Assembly (NCBI RefSeq): GCF_046035435.1
Contig: NZ_JBFNFH010000001.1
Strand: one strand, 5' to 3'
Origin: Helcococcus bovis
GTDB lineage: Bacteria > Bacillota > Clostridia > Tissierellales > Peptoniphilaceae
Length of the DNA stretch: 64,000 nucleotides
The translations under genes were made by a program, and so were the position numbers. Under the pieces are notes generated by a model that did not search any database, had not been told where the DNA came from, and was given only the letters and a program-made list of their open reading frames with translations. Every line of letters begins with the position of its first letter. Position 1 is the first letter of the stretch. Below, one piece after another: positions 27,156 through 35,799 of the stretch.

Positions 27156-28253
27156 TTATTTTTTATATACTCTATAAACTCTATTAGAAATTGATGTCAT
27201 TATTTCATAAGAAATTGTATCAGCCCAATCAGCTATTAAATCAGGAGAAATATCTTCTTCTCCAGATTTTCCGATAAGTACAACTTCATCATGCACTTTA
27301 GCATCAATATGACTAATATCAACCATTAATTGATCCATTGTTACTCTTCCTAGAATTTTAGCCCTTTTACCATTGATTAATACATATCCCTTATTTGAAA
27401 TAAGTCTAAAATAACCATCAGCATATCCAATAGAAACTGTTGCTATCTTCATTTTTTTATCTGTAACAAAAGTATGGTTATATGAAATACCTTCCCCTTT
27501 TTCAAGTTCTTTTATAAATGAAATTTTTGAAATTAACCTAAATGAATTTTCAATTCCAACATTAAATTTTTCTTTCATATATTTTGATGGATACATTCCA
27601 TACAATGAGATACCTGATCTAAACGCATCATATTTTACGTCATAAGCCAAGACACCAGCATCATTAGATAAATGCTTAATCCATTTTTCATTTATATCCT
27701 TTAATCCATCTACTGCTTTTTGAAATTTTTCATACTGCAAATTTGTATAGTTTCTATCTTCTTCATCAGCACTTGACAAATGTGAAAACATTCCTTCAAC
27801 ATGAATATTTTCCATGGAATTAATTTTTCTGATTTTTTCAAAATTTTCTTCATTAGGCTTAAAGCCAAGTCTATTGTGTCCAGTCTCTATTTTAATATGA
27901 CCTCTAATGCAAAGTCCTAATTTATTCATTTCTTCAGCAATTTCTAAATCATAAATATTTACAATTACATTATATTCATTTAAATATTTATAGTTTTCAG
28001 GATGAATATAGCCCAAAATTAATATATCTTTTTCTATACCCGATTTTCTAAGTTCAATTGCTTCATTTATAGTTGCTACACAAAACATATCAACTTCATT
28101 TTCAATAAATTTTGATATTTCTACAGATCCAAGTCCATAAGCATTAGCTTTAACAACAGCAAAAAACTTTTTATTTGATAAGCTCTTTAATATTTCAACA
28201 TTCTTTTTAATAATATTTAAATCAACTTCAAGTATATTTGCATCGATCACCAT
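27156..28253 (-). CDS. alr: Alanine racemase
   Basis: 365 residues. The PLP lysine is in FFAVVKANAYGLGS (about residue 37); GHNRLGFKP, SGISLYGMYPS and GRVTMDQLMVDIS are conserved, the last near the second catalytic residue region with Tyr in ISYNHTF. It makes D-alanine for peptidoglycan. The start overlaps the end of the acpS-nnrD gene by 26 bases and has its own GGAGAAATAG. The order acpS/nnrD-alr-mazF matches the Bacillus acpS-alr-ndoAI-ndoA block minus the antitoxin. Confidence 0.95.
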   Translation of the reverse strand: MVIDANILEVDLNIIKKNVEILKSLSNKKFFAVVKANAYGLGSVEISKFIENEVDMFCVATINEAIELRKSGIEKDILILGYIHPENYKYLNEYNVIVNIYDLEIAEEMNKLGLCIRGHIKIETGHNRLGFKPNEENFEKIRKINSMENIHVEGMFSHLSSADEEDRNYTNLQYEKFQKAVDGLKDINEKWIKHLSNDAGVLAYDVKYDAFRSGISLYGMYPSKYMKEKFNVGIENSFRLISKISFIKELEKGEGISYNHTFVTDKKMKIATVSIGYADGYFRLISNKGYVLINGKRAKILGRVTMDQLMVDISHIDAKVHDEVVLIGKSGEEDISPDLIADWADTISYEIMTSISNRVYRVYKK

Positions 28254-29460
28254 CTATTTCTCCTATTGCATATGGTAAATATTCTATAATATGTCTAGCT
28301 ATCAGTCCTGTTTTTCCAAATCTTTTTGATGCTAAATCTCCAGCCATACCATGTATAAAACATGCCAACTTAAACATTTCTATACTATTTTCTCTAGCTA
28401 AAAATGCAGCAACCACTCCAGTTAAAACATCACCAGATCCAGCAGTTGACATACCACTATTTCCTGTTTGATTAATATATATTTGATTTCTATCTGCGAC
28501 AATGCTGTTTTTACCCTTTAATAAAATATTTAAATCATATCTATCTAAAAAATTATGTATAAATCCTTCTCTATCATATAAAATTTCATTTAATGAATAT
28601 CCTGATATTCTTGAAAACTCCATTTCATGCGGAGTTATATATATATTATCTTTTATCAGTTCCGGATATTTAGCAAGAATATTTATAGCATCTGCATCAA
28701 CTACAACCGGTCCATCAAAATTATTTAACACTATTTCTAAAATTCTTCTTGAATTTTCTGAAACTCCCATACCCGGGCCGATAGCAACAACAGATTTATT
28801 TTGAATAGCATTTAGTAAATCTTCTCTTCTAAAATTACCAAAATTAGATTTTCCGTTATCGTCTAAAGTAAGAATGATTTGTTCAGTTGTTTTGCATTCT
28901 AAAGTATCAGCAACACATTCTGGAACCAATGCGTAAACTAATCCTGCACCAGATCTCAATGCAGCTTCCGATGCTAAATAAACAGATCCTACCATTCCTC
29001 TAGATCCCCCAATGATAAGTATTTTACCAAAATCATATTTATTGGAATCTTCCTTCCTTTCCGGAAGCATCGAATTGGAAAATTTATTATGTTGTATTTC
29101 TAATAATTTACATACAGCTATAGCATAGTCTCCATCATGGCTAATTGTAATATTGATGCTTTGTATATTTTCTTTATCCATTAATAATTTAATTTTATCT
29201 TTTTCAATATTAACATAAGGAGCATTTTTTTCATTATGAAGGATTTCTACATCTAATAAACCTAATTCTTCGAAAATCCCTACTCCAAATGCTTTAGTAA
29301 CTGCTTCTTTAGCCGCAATAATCCCAGCAATGCTATTTTTATTTAAATTTCTAGATTCTAAATATTTTTTTTCAGCATCAGTAAAAAATTTATCTAAAAA
29401 TCTCTCTCTAGTAAGAAGTTTCTCAACTCTTTTAATTTTAAAAATATCAATTCCTATCAT
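28228..29460 (-). CDS. Holo-ACP synthase fused to NAD(P)H-hydrate dehydratase
   Basis: 410 residues. Residues 1-120 are AcpS: IGIDIFKIKRVEKLL with the Mg-binding Asp, FTDAEKKYLESR, AGIIAAKEAVTKAFG, ITISHDGDYAIAV. Residues about 140-405 are NnrD (carbohydrate-kinase-like): ILIIGGSRGMVGSVYLAS, VVAIGPGMG, VVVDADAIN, YITPHEMEF and the catalytic AGSGDVLTGVVAAFLAR. AcpS loads the phosphopantetheine arm onto acyl carrier protein; NnrD repairs hydrated NAD(P)H using ADP or ATP. Both halves keep their key residues. NnrE, the usual epimerase partner, is not fused here. AAGGAGAATATT before ATG. Confidence 0.92.
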   Translation of the reverse strand: MIGIDIFKIKRVEKLLTRERFLDKFFTDAEKKYLESRNLNKNSIAGIIAAKEAVTKAFGVGIFEELGLLDVEILHNEKNAPYVNIEKDKIKLLMDKENIQSINITISHDGDYAIAVCKLLEIQHNKFSNSMLPERKEDSNKYDFGKILIIGGSRGMVGSVYLASEAALRSGAGLVYALVPECVADTLECKTTEQIILTLDDNGKSNFGNFRREDLLNAIQNKSVVAIGPGMGVSENSRRILEIVLNNFDGPVVVDADAINILAKYPELIKDNIYITPHEMEFSRISGYSLNEILYDREGFIHNFLDRYDLNILLKGKNSIVADRNQIYINQTGNSGMSTAGSGDVLTGVVAAFLARENSIEMFKLACFIHGMAGDLASKRFGKTGLIARHIIEYLPYAIGEIDGDRCKYT

Positions 29461-29548
29461 AATATTCTCCTTATAAAAATGATATAATATATATTAAATA
29501 TATCACTATTAAAAACTTTTGTAAATTTAGAAAATATAAGAGGATTGC

Positions 29549-30115
29549 ATGAACTACATAAATAAGTTACTTTTTACAAATGATTATGGTTTTTTTGATA
29601 AAATATCAAAAGAACAAATAAGAAAATTAACCATGATAAATATAGAGCATTTTAATTGGTATACAACTGATGATTTTACTAAAGCCAAAAATCACTGTGC
29701 TGCTGTAACATCAACTAATTTAGATTTATATTTTACAAAATTAAATTATTTTTCTAAAGAAGATGTATTTAATGAGCATCATTCTAAAATAAAAAATGGT
29801 CCTGTACTAAGTTTCAAAAATAAAACTAAAAAGATACTAAGTTCAAAGGGTAAGGAAATTAAAAGTAAGACTTTTAATTTTAATAAAATTAAACATATAA
29901 AAGAATCTGTAAATAAAAATAATATATCAGCTATTTTACTCTATTCTTCTCTATTTAGCTGGCATTGGATTTTATGTGTTGGATATATTGAACTATATAA
30001 CAATACTGATGTATTGATAATAATAGATAATTGGTACAACAAAATTAGATATTACATTCCAAATAAAAAAAGTAAAATTGTTAGTGTTATAAAATTTTAC
30101 GAAGATAAAAACTGA
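29549..30115 (+). CDS. Possible C39/papain-like cysteine peptidase, hypothetical
   Basis: 188 residues, no signal peptide. I do not recognise a named family with certainty. Three spots fit a C39-type papain fold: NHCAAVTSTNLDLYF (Cys at about residue 50 at the head of a helix), FSWHWILCVGYIEL (His at about 132) and IIIDNW (Asp/Asn), in the correct order for a Cys-His-Asp triad. RBS AGAGGATTGC before ATG and a -10 TATAAT at 29483-29488. The stop codon lies inside the terminator stem. It stands alone, divergent from acpS-nnrD. Confidence 0.6.
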   Translation: MNYINKLLFTNDYGFFDKISKEQIRKLTMINIEHFNWYTTDDFTKAKNHCAAVTSTNLDLYFTKLNYFSKEDVFNEHHSKIKNGPVLSFKNKTKKILSSKGKEIKSKTFNFNKIKHIKESVNKNNISAILLYSSLFSWHWILCVGYIELYNNTDVLIIIDNWYNKIRYYIPNKKSKIVSVIKFYEDKN

Positions 30116-30160
30116 CCTCATAAAAACTGATGTGCGATCAATTTTCAGAGGTCAGTTTTT
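30107..30160. terminator. 13-bp bidirectional terminator
   Basis: AAAAACTGACCTC (30107-30119) paired with GAGGTCAGTTTTT (30148-30160), with a smaller hairpin possible in the loop. It includes the stop codon of the gene ending at 30115 and faces the convergent small gene at 30195. Confidence 0.85.
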
Positions 30161-30194
30161 CTAACTGTCTATTATTTAATTTGCGAATAGAATT

Positions 30195-30467
30195 TTACCT
30201 ATCGCCACCAAAAAGATTACCTATTTTATCAGCAACTCCTGATACTTCTGATCCTAATTTACCTTTGATATCAGAAATATTTCCTAAATTTTCTGTTAAG
30301 AATTTTTCTGCATCAGCTCTATTTACTCCAAATTTTGTTTCTAATAAATCAAACAATTTATTTGGTGTTTCCTGAATTTCACTTACTTCTGATTTAGTTA
30401 ATTCTCCATATTTTTCTTGTACTAATGTAACTACTCTACTTAAATTTTCTTTTAATAATTCTAACAT
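30195..30467 (-). CDS. Small helical hypothetical protein
   Basis: 90 residues, no recognised domain. Mostly amphipathic helix (MLELLKENLSRVVTLVQEKYGEL...) with a Gly-rich C-terminus (VADKIGNLFGGDR). Good RBS (GGGAGGATAAT) and a codon style like its neighbours make it a likely real gene. No membrane segment or signal. It resembles in style small stress-type helical proteins, but I would not name it. Confidence 0.65.
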   Translation of the reverse strand: MLELLKENLSRVVTLVQEKYGELTKSEVSEIQETPNKLFDLLETKFGVNRADAEKFLTENLGNISDIKGKLGSEVSGVADKIGNLFGGDR

Positions 30468-30524
30468 ATTATCCTCCCTAATTTTTATATTATATATTTA
30501 CCCTAATATAATCATTTTCATTCA

Positions 30525-31634
30525 TTAAACTTGTAACTTTTTATCATCTCTATAAACTTCATCTATTATCGCAGATCCTAAACAAACTTCTCCATCATAC
30601 AAAACAGCTGCTTGACCAGGAGTTACAGATTTTATGTGATCATAAATTATTTCCAAATGATCATCATCTAAAAATTTAACTTTCACTTCTATATCTTTTT
30701 GTCTATATCTAAATTTTGCCGTACACTTAAAATCTTTTTTTTCAAAATTTTTATTTGATGAAACAAATCCAGATGCTAATAGCCTATTAGAAAATAGATT
30801 TTCATTATCAGAACCTTGGCATACTAATAAATTATTTTTTTCCAAATCTTTTCCACAAACAAACCAAGCTTCGCCATCTCCCCCAATGCCTAGTCCTTTT
30901 CTTTGACCAATTGTATGATACATTAGCCCTTGATGTTTACCTAATACTTTCCCAGTATCTATATCTACTATTTTTCCAGGTTTTGCAGGAAGATAATTAG
31001 ATAGAAATTCATTAAAATTTCTTTCACCTATAAAACAAATCCCTGTAGAATCTTTTTTAGTCGCAGTAGCTAAATTATATTTTTTTGCAATTTCCCTAAC
31101 TTCTGATTTTTCCAAATCTCCTATAGGAAACATAACATCTTTAATTTGTTCTTGAGTTAATTGTGATAAAAAGTATGTTTGATCTTTATTATCATCTAAT
31201 CCTCTTAGCATTTCAGCTATACCATCATCATTTCTTCTAATCCTTGCATAATGTCCAGTAGCCAAATAATCTGCTCCCAAATCTTTTGCAAAATCTAGAA
31301 ACGCCTTAAATTTAATCTCCTTATTGCACATAATATCAGGATTAGGTGTACGACCTTTTTTGTATTCATCTAAAAAATACGAAAACACTCTATTATAATA
31401 TTCTTCTTCAAAATTAATGGAATAATATGGTATTCCTATTTCATTACATACTGCAACAGCATCCTTAAAATCTTCTTCAGCTGTACAAAATCCATTTTCA
31501 TCCGTATCATCCCAATTTTTCATAAACACGCCTGTAACATTATAACCTTGTTGCTTTAGTAATAATGCAGCAACGGAAGAGTCTACTCCTCCACTTACTC
31601 CTACTACAACTTTTATATCTTTATTTTCTTTCAT
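30525..31634 (-). CDS. mnmA: tRNA-specific 2-thiouridylase
   Basis: 369 residues. PP-loop GVSGGVDSSVAALLL at the N-terminus, MKNWDDTD, the first catalytic cysteine in NPDIMCNKEIKF and the second in STGICFIGERNF. It thiolates U34 of Lys, Glu and Gln tRNAs, taking sulfur from a cysteine desulfurase. The desulfurase gene overlaps it by 4 bases upstream, the common nifS-mnmA pair. Confidence 0.96.
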   Translation of the reverse strand: MKENKDIKVVVGVSGGVDSSVAALLLKQQGYNVTGVFMKNWDDTDENGFCTAEEDFKDAVAVCNEIGIPYYSINFEEEYYNRVFSYFLDEYKKGRTPNPDIMCNKEIKFKAFLDFAKDLGADYLATGHYARIRRNDDGIAEMLRGLDDNKDQTYFLSQLTQEQIKDVMFPIGDLEKSEVREIAKKYNLATATKKDSTGICFIGERNFNEFLSNYLPAKPGKIVDIDTGKVLGKHQGLMYHTIGQRKGLGIGGDGEAWFVCGKDLEKNNLLVCQGSDNENLFSNRLLASGFVSSNKNFEKKDFKCTAKFRYRQKDIEVKVKFLDDDHLEIIYDHIKSVTPGQAAVLYDGEVCLGSAIIDEVYRDDKKLQV

Positions 31635-32719
31635 TTAAAACTCTTTCTTTCATAAAATTCAGTTAAAATTTTTATAACTTTGTCTATTTCTTCTTTAGTA
31701 TTTGAATAACCAAAACTAAACCTAATTGATCTTTTAGCTCTTTCTTTATCATACATGTTTTCTATAACATAACTAGGTTCTAATGCTCCTGCAAGGCAAG
31801 CTGATCCAGATGAAACATATATGTTATTCATATCCAAATAAGTCAATAATAAATCACTCTTAGCAAATGGAAAATATATATTTACAATATGATTTGTAGA
31901 ATATTTTTGATCTCCATTAATTTCAAATGGAATATTTTTTAATTCTTCTATAAAATATTCTTTAACATTCCAAATTCTATCTCTTTCTTTAATAGTAAGC
32001 TCTATGGATTTTGCCATAGACATGGCTGCAAGTAAATTTGAAGTACCTGCTCTTTGACTTTTTTCTTGATTACCACCATTTATCAATGGTTTTATTCTAT
32101 TTTTCAAATAAATAATCCCAAATCCATTCATCCCACCTAATTTATGTCCAGATAAACTCATTGAATCACAATTTAACTTATTTACGTCTATGTCAATATG
32201 ACCTAATGCCTGTACAGCATCTACATGAAACCAAATATTTTTATCTTTCAGGTAATTGCCAACCTCTTCAACAGGTTGAATAATTCCAGTTTCATTATTT
32301 ACATATATCAAACAAACCAATTTAGTTTTTTCAGTAATTTTAGAAACCAAATCTTCTAGAGCTATTCTCCCCGAATTTTGAGAATCAATTAAAATAACTT
32401 TTGAATCAACATTTTTCAATGATTCTAAAACTGATTTATGCTCTATCATACTGCTAATAATTTCAAAATTTTCGTCATCAAAATTTTTTATAACCATATT
32501 ATTTGATTCACTCGCACCACTTGTAAAAAATACATCTTTTGGACTTGAATTAATTGAACCCGCAATTATTTTTCTTGCTTCTTCCAAATATTTATTACTT
32601 TTTCTACCTAATGTATGTGTACTACTTGGATTTCCATCATATTCTTCAATTTTATTTATTAAATCTTGCAAAACATCTTTTCTTTTCAATGATGATGCAG
32701 CATAGTCTAAATATGTCAT
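31631..32719 (-). CDS. Cysteine desulfurase, NifS/IscS-type
   Basis: 362 residues. Starts MTYLDYAASS; PLP lysine in SGHKLGGMNGFG, DAVQALGH, and the reactive cysteine in SSGSACLAGAL. It strips sulfur from cysteine; overlap with mnmA shows its main customer is tRNA thiolation. It is distinct from the SufS encoded at 59824. Conserved SATTNNN-like N-terminus confirms the start; a promoter should lie in 32720-32790. Confidence 0.94.
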   Translation of the reverse strand: MTYLDYAASSLKRKDVLQDLINKIEEYDGNPSSTHTLGRKSNKYLEEARKIIAGSINSSPKDVFFTSGASESNNMVIKNFDDENFEIISSMIEHKSVLESLKNVDSKVILIDSQNSGRIALEDLVSKITEKTKLVCLIYVNNETGIIQPVEEVGNYLKDKNIWFHVDAVQALGHIDIDVNKLNCDSMSLSGHKLGGMNGFGIIYLKNRIKPLINGGNQEKSQRAGTSNLLAAMSMAKSIELTIKERDRIWNVKEYFIEELKNIPFEINGDQKYSTNHIVNIYFPFAKSDLLLTYLDMNNIYVSSGSACLAGALEPSYVIENMYDKERAKRSIRFSFGYSNTKEEIDKVIKILTEFYERKSFK

Positions 32720-32819
32720 ATCAACCTCTTTCTATATCAATTATACTAGAATCATCTTTTTTTGTGAAGAACAATAGTTTTGGGTATAATTGCTTATAAA
32801 CTAAATTAATTTTGAGGTA

Positions 32820-33959
32820 ATGATGAGTAAGAATATAAATTATAAAATTATTTTAAGAAATGGGCATATACTTGATAACCAAATTGTGCTCCCACCTATG
32901 TGCACGTATATCGGATTGAAAGGTGGTTACGTCTCTGAATAAACATTAAATTTTTATAGTGTTAGGTCTAAATCTGCTGGACTAATTATTGTAGAATTCA
33001 GATATGTAAGTAAGAATGGTGATCCTTCCTCACCTAAAAATACCCCTGAGCAATTAGGAATTTATGATGATAGTCATATAGATGGATTAAAAAAACTTGC
33101 AAACACCCTAAAAAAGATGGAAATAAAGTAATACTACAAATAAAGCACAGTGGAGTCAAAGTTAAAAATAAAGAAAAATTTGGTCCAAGCTCAATAACTC
33201 CTGATATTAACGAACTTACAAATCAAGAGATAAATCAAATAATTAAAGATTTTGGTATTTCAACAAAAAAAGCATTTTTAGCAGGATTTGATGGAGTTGA
33301 AATACATGGAGCAAATCATTATTTATTACAACAATTTATGTCAAAAAATACAAATCGTAGAAATGACAGTTGGGGAGGAAATTTATCTAAAAGAATGAAT
33401 TTTCCAATAGAAGTTGTAAAAGAGGTAAAAAATCTATATCTGAATTAAAATTAGATAAATTTATTTTAGCTTATAGAATAAGTCCAGAAGAAATTCATAG
33501 CACTACTCCAGGATATCTATACCAATCATCTTTACAACTAATAAAAGAAATTTCTAAATATGATTTAGATTACATACATCTTTCTCTAAATGAATATAAT
33601 CAAACCCCATACAACAAAGGGGAACAAAGACCCTATGCTGAACTATTTAAAAACATTTTAGATGACAATACAAAATTAATAATTACCGGAAACATAAATG
33701 ATAAAAATTCCCTAAACGACGCACTTATCCACGCAAATTTAGTAGCATTAGGAAGACAATCTCTTATATATCCCCTATTTACTAAAAAAATATTGGAAAA
33801 TAGAGAAGATGAAATAATAAGAGAAATATCACCATCCCAATTAATAAACACAAAATAGCAAGATAATATATTGAAATGTTTACAAATCCTAATGTAAATT
33901 TAGGTGAAATAAAAAATATAGAAAGTATTAGACATTTAAGAACCAGAGAGTTTTATTAA
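32820..33959 (+). pseudogene. Decayed NADH:flavin oxidoreductase (Old Yellow Enzyme family)
   Basis: Pieces of one OYE-type protein can be read in several frames: IVLPPMCTYIGLKGGYVSE then TAA; SAGLIIVEFRYVSKNG; KVILQIKHSGVKVK; FGPSSITPDINELTNQEI; AFLAGFDGVEIHGANHYLLQQFMSKNTN (active-site HxAN-YL signature), DSWGGNLSKRM; GNINDKNSLNDAL, NLVALGRQSLIYPLF. At least three frameshifts and several stops are present, and the tail may extend to TAA at 33957-33959. A promoter-like TATAAT and RBS GAGGTAATG are still visible upstream. Ancestral role was flavin-dependent reduction of an unsaturated carbonyl or NADH oxidase. Confidence 0.85.
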
Positions 33960-34066
33960 GATATATTACAAAATTTATTTAGAATAATTTCGTAACTTTT
34001 ATTGAATTGAAAATAGATGAGAATATTCTATTCGATTTTTCACACTTTGCGTTTCATGACTTTTTT

Positions 34067-34234
34067 GGAACAGAATTTTAAAAAACTAATTTTCTGTTCC
34101 AAAAATCTTGATGTGGATCACTAAAAGCTTGGAACAGTTTTTTAAATATTCAATTTCTGTTCCAAAATGACTTCCAATATTAACATTTTTCTTGGAACAG
34201 AATTAAAAAAAAAAAAAAAACAATTTTCCATTCC
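34067..34234. repeat. Array of three GGAACAG/CTGTTCC palindromes, 64/63-bp pitch
   Basis: Units at 34067-34100, 34131-34163 and 34194-34234. Left arms GGAACAG start 64 and 63 bp apart; right arms CTGTTCC start 27 and 26 nt after the left arm in units 1 and 2. Unit 1 pairs over 14 bp (TTTTTGGAACAGAA). Unit 3 has a degenerate right arm (CCATTCC) and an A-run that lengthens its loop. Same arms as 22445-22541. Confidence 0.88.
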
Positions 34235-34430
34235 CCAAAAATTAATTCCATAAATTGAACTACTTTTTCTTAAAAGTATTTCTCTCAATTTATTTGGCTC
34301 ATATCCTGTCATAATTCCATCTACTTCTGCTTTTTCCCGCCTATTTTCTTGAATTTGTATCTAAATATCATATTGTAATAAATCTTCTCTTAGTTTTTCC
34401 TCATTTTCTTTTATGATATTTTAATCAAAA
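34235..34430 (-). pseudogene. Unidentified coding remnant
   Basis: The minus strand reads ENEEKLREDLLQYDI, stop, IQIQENRREKAEVDGIMTGYE, then PNKLREILLRKSSSIYGI without further stops. It looks like coding sequence by composition but has no start and one internal stop. Family not recognised. Confidence 0.35.
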
Positions 34431-34521
34431 TAAAAGAATTATTTTAAAATAAAAAATCAGCTATATTGAATTCTACTCTTTTATTACGTAGCAATCCATT
34501 ATAACTGACTTTAAAATACAA

Positions 34522-34598
34522 TGGTCGGAATGAGAGGATTCGAACCTCCGACCCCTCGGTCCCAAACCGAGTGCTCTACCAAGCTGAGCCACATTCCG
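34522..34598 (-). tRNA. tRNA-Pro (anticodon TGG)
   Basis: Full cloverleaf on the minus strand: acceptor CGGAATG / CATTCCG, D-arm GCTCAGC...GAGC, anticodon stem-loop TCGGT-TTGGGA-CCGA with TGG at positions 34-36, T-arm with GTTCGAATC, encoded CCA end (34522-34524). Promoter at 34610-34638. Confidence 0.97.
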
Positions 34599-34609
34599 AC
34601 GACTTTTAT

Positions 34610-34638
34610 AGTATACAATAACTTTTTACATTTGTCAA
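34610..34638 (-). promoter_or_regulatory. Promoter of tRNA-Pro
   Basis: TTGACA (34633-34638), 17-bp spacer, TATACT (34610-34615) on the minus strand, 11 bp before the mature 5' end. Confidence 0.88.
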
Positions 34639-34680
34639 ATATTTTTTAATTAAATTTAAATGGAACGTTTGTTCTTTTTG

Positions 34681-34689
34681 TGCTATAAT
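34681..34689 (+). promoter_or_regulatory. Extended -10 promoter of the SbcD/SbcC-like pair
   Basis: TGTGCTATAAT-type element: TG-N-TATAAT at 34681-34689, 15 bp before the chosen start codon at 34705. It also rules out the in-frame ATG at 34660 as start. The same TGTGCTATAAT is found at 55024-55034. Confidence 0.65.
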
Positions 34690-34704
34690 ATTTTTGAGGT
34701 AAAT

Positions 34705-35799
34705 ATGGAAAAAGTAAGAATTGCTCATTTAGCTGATTTTCATATAGGCGGTGAACTTTATGAGAATAATGAGTTAAATAAAAAAATTAATTCAAATTTA
34801 ATAAAAGCTCTATTGGAAATATTTAGCGTGCTAAATTTAGCCAAAGTTGATGTTGTTTTAATAGCTGGTGATTTCTATGAAAGTTCTTCACTAGATAAGA
34901 ATTTACACAATGAGATTAAAAGAATCTTTTCTAATTTTTCTGGAAAAATCGTTATAGCTCCAGGAAACCATGACTATATAAGTTTGGACTCTCCCTACAT
35001 GGAAAAATGGCCAGATAATACATACATATTTAAAAATCAAACAGTAGAATATTTTGAATTTAAGGAAATTAATACCCGTGTTTATGGTTTTGCTTTTAAT
35101 AAAAGTCATATAACAACTCCTATGCTTTCAAACTTTCCTGAAATTGATGAAAAATACATCAATTTAGGGGTATTTCATGGACAAATGGATGAAACAATGA
35201 ATGCTTACTGCCCCATTTTTGTAGAAGATATTAAAAATTCTAATTTAGACTATATCGCTCTTGGACACATACATAAAAGAAGTGAAATAAAAAAAATAAA
35301 TAATACGTATTATGCTTATTCTGGAAATCCAGTTGGAAGAGGATTTGATGAAACTGGAAAAAAAGGAATATATTTAGGTGATATTTCCAAAAATATAAAC
35401 GGCTTAAATTTTTATAAATTAAATAATTCTGAATTTCATACTATAAGTTATAACGTTGAAGAATTTATAGATCAATGTGATTTAGCTGAAAAAATTAAAA
35501 ATTACTTATTTAATAAATTTGGTGAAAAATATAAAAAAAATTATTACAGAATTAACTTAAATGGATTTATTGAAAAAGAAAGCTTTATAAATATTGATAT
35601 GATTACACATTATTTAGATGAAATTGAATATATTGAGTTAAAAGATAATACAAAAATAAAAATAGATTTTGATGAAATATCGTCCGAAAATAACCTAAAG
35701 GGAATTTTTGTACAAAAAGTATTGAATTCTAAATTAAAAGAAAATGATAAGGAAGCTATCATAGATATTGGGATAAGAGCTCTTGAGGATTTATTATGA
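34705..35799 (+). CDS. SbcD/YhaO-like DNA exonuclease subunit
   Basis: 364 residues. Metallophosphoesterase motifs HLADFHIGG, IAGDFYES, APGNHDYI, GVFHGQMDE and LGHIHKRSE mark an Mre11/SbcD nuclease. I start at 34705, with GAGGT just before it and a -10 in the region upstream, rather than at an in-frame ATG at 34660. The stop overlaps the start of the SbcC-like ATPase by 4 bases. As in Bacillus YhaO-YhaN, the pair should act in DNA end processing. Confidence 0.9.
   Translation: MEKVRIAHLADFHIGGELYENNELNKKINSNLIKALLEIFSVLNLAKVDVVLIAGDFYESSSLDKNLHNEIKRIFSNFSGKIVIAPGNHDYISLDSPYMEKWPDNTYIFKNQTVEYFEFKEINTRVYGFAFNKSHITTPMLSNFPEIDEKYINLGVFHGQMDETMNAYCPIFVEDIKNSNLDYIALGHIHKRSEIKKINNTYYAYSGNPVGRGFDETGKKGIYLGDISKNINGLNFYKLNNSEFHTISYNVEEFIDQCDLAEKIKNYLFNKFGEKYKKNYYRINLNGFIEKESFINIDMITHYLDEIEYIELKDNTKIKIDFDEISSENNLKGIFVQKVLNSKLKENDKEAIIDIGIRALEDLL

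Noticed and set aside
34660..34704. Upstream start for the SbcD-like gene
   Set aside because: This stretch contains the -10 element and the RBS of the internal ATG at 34705.
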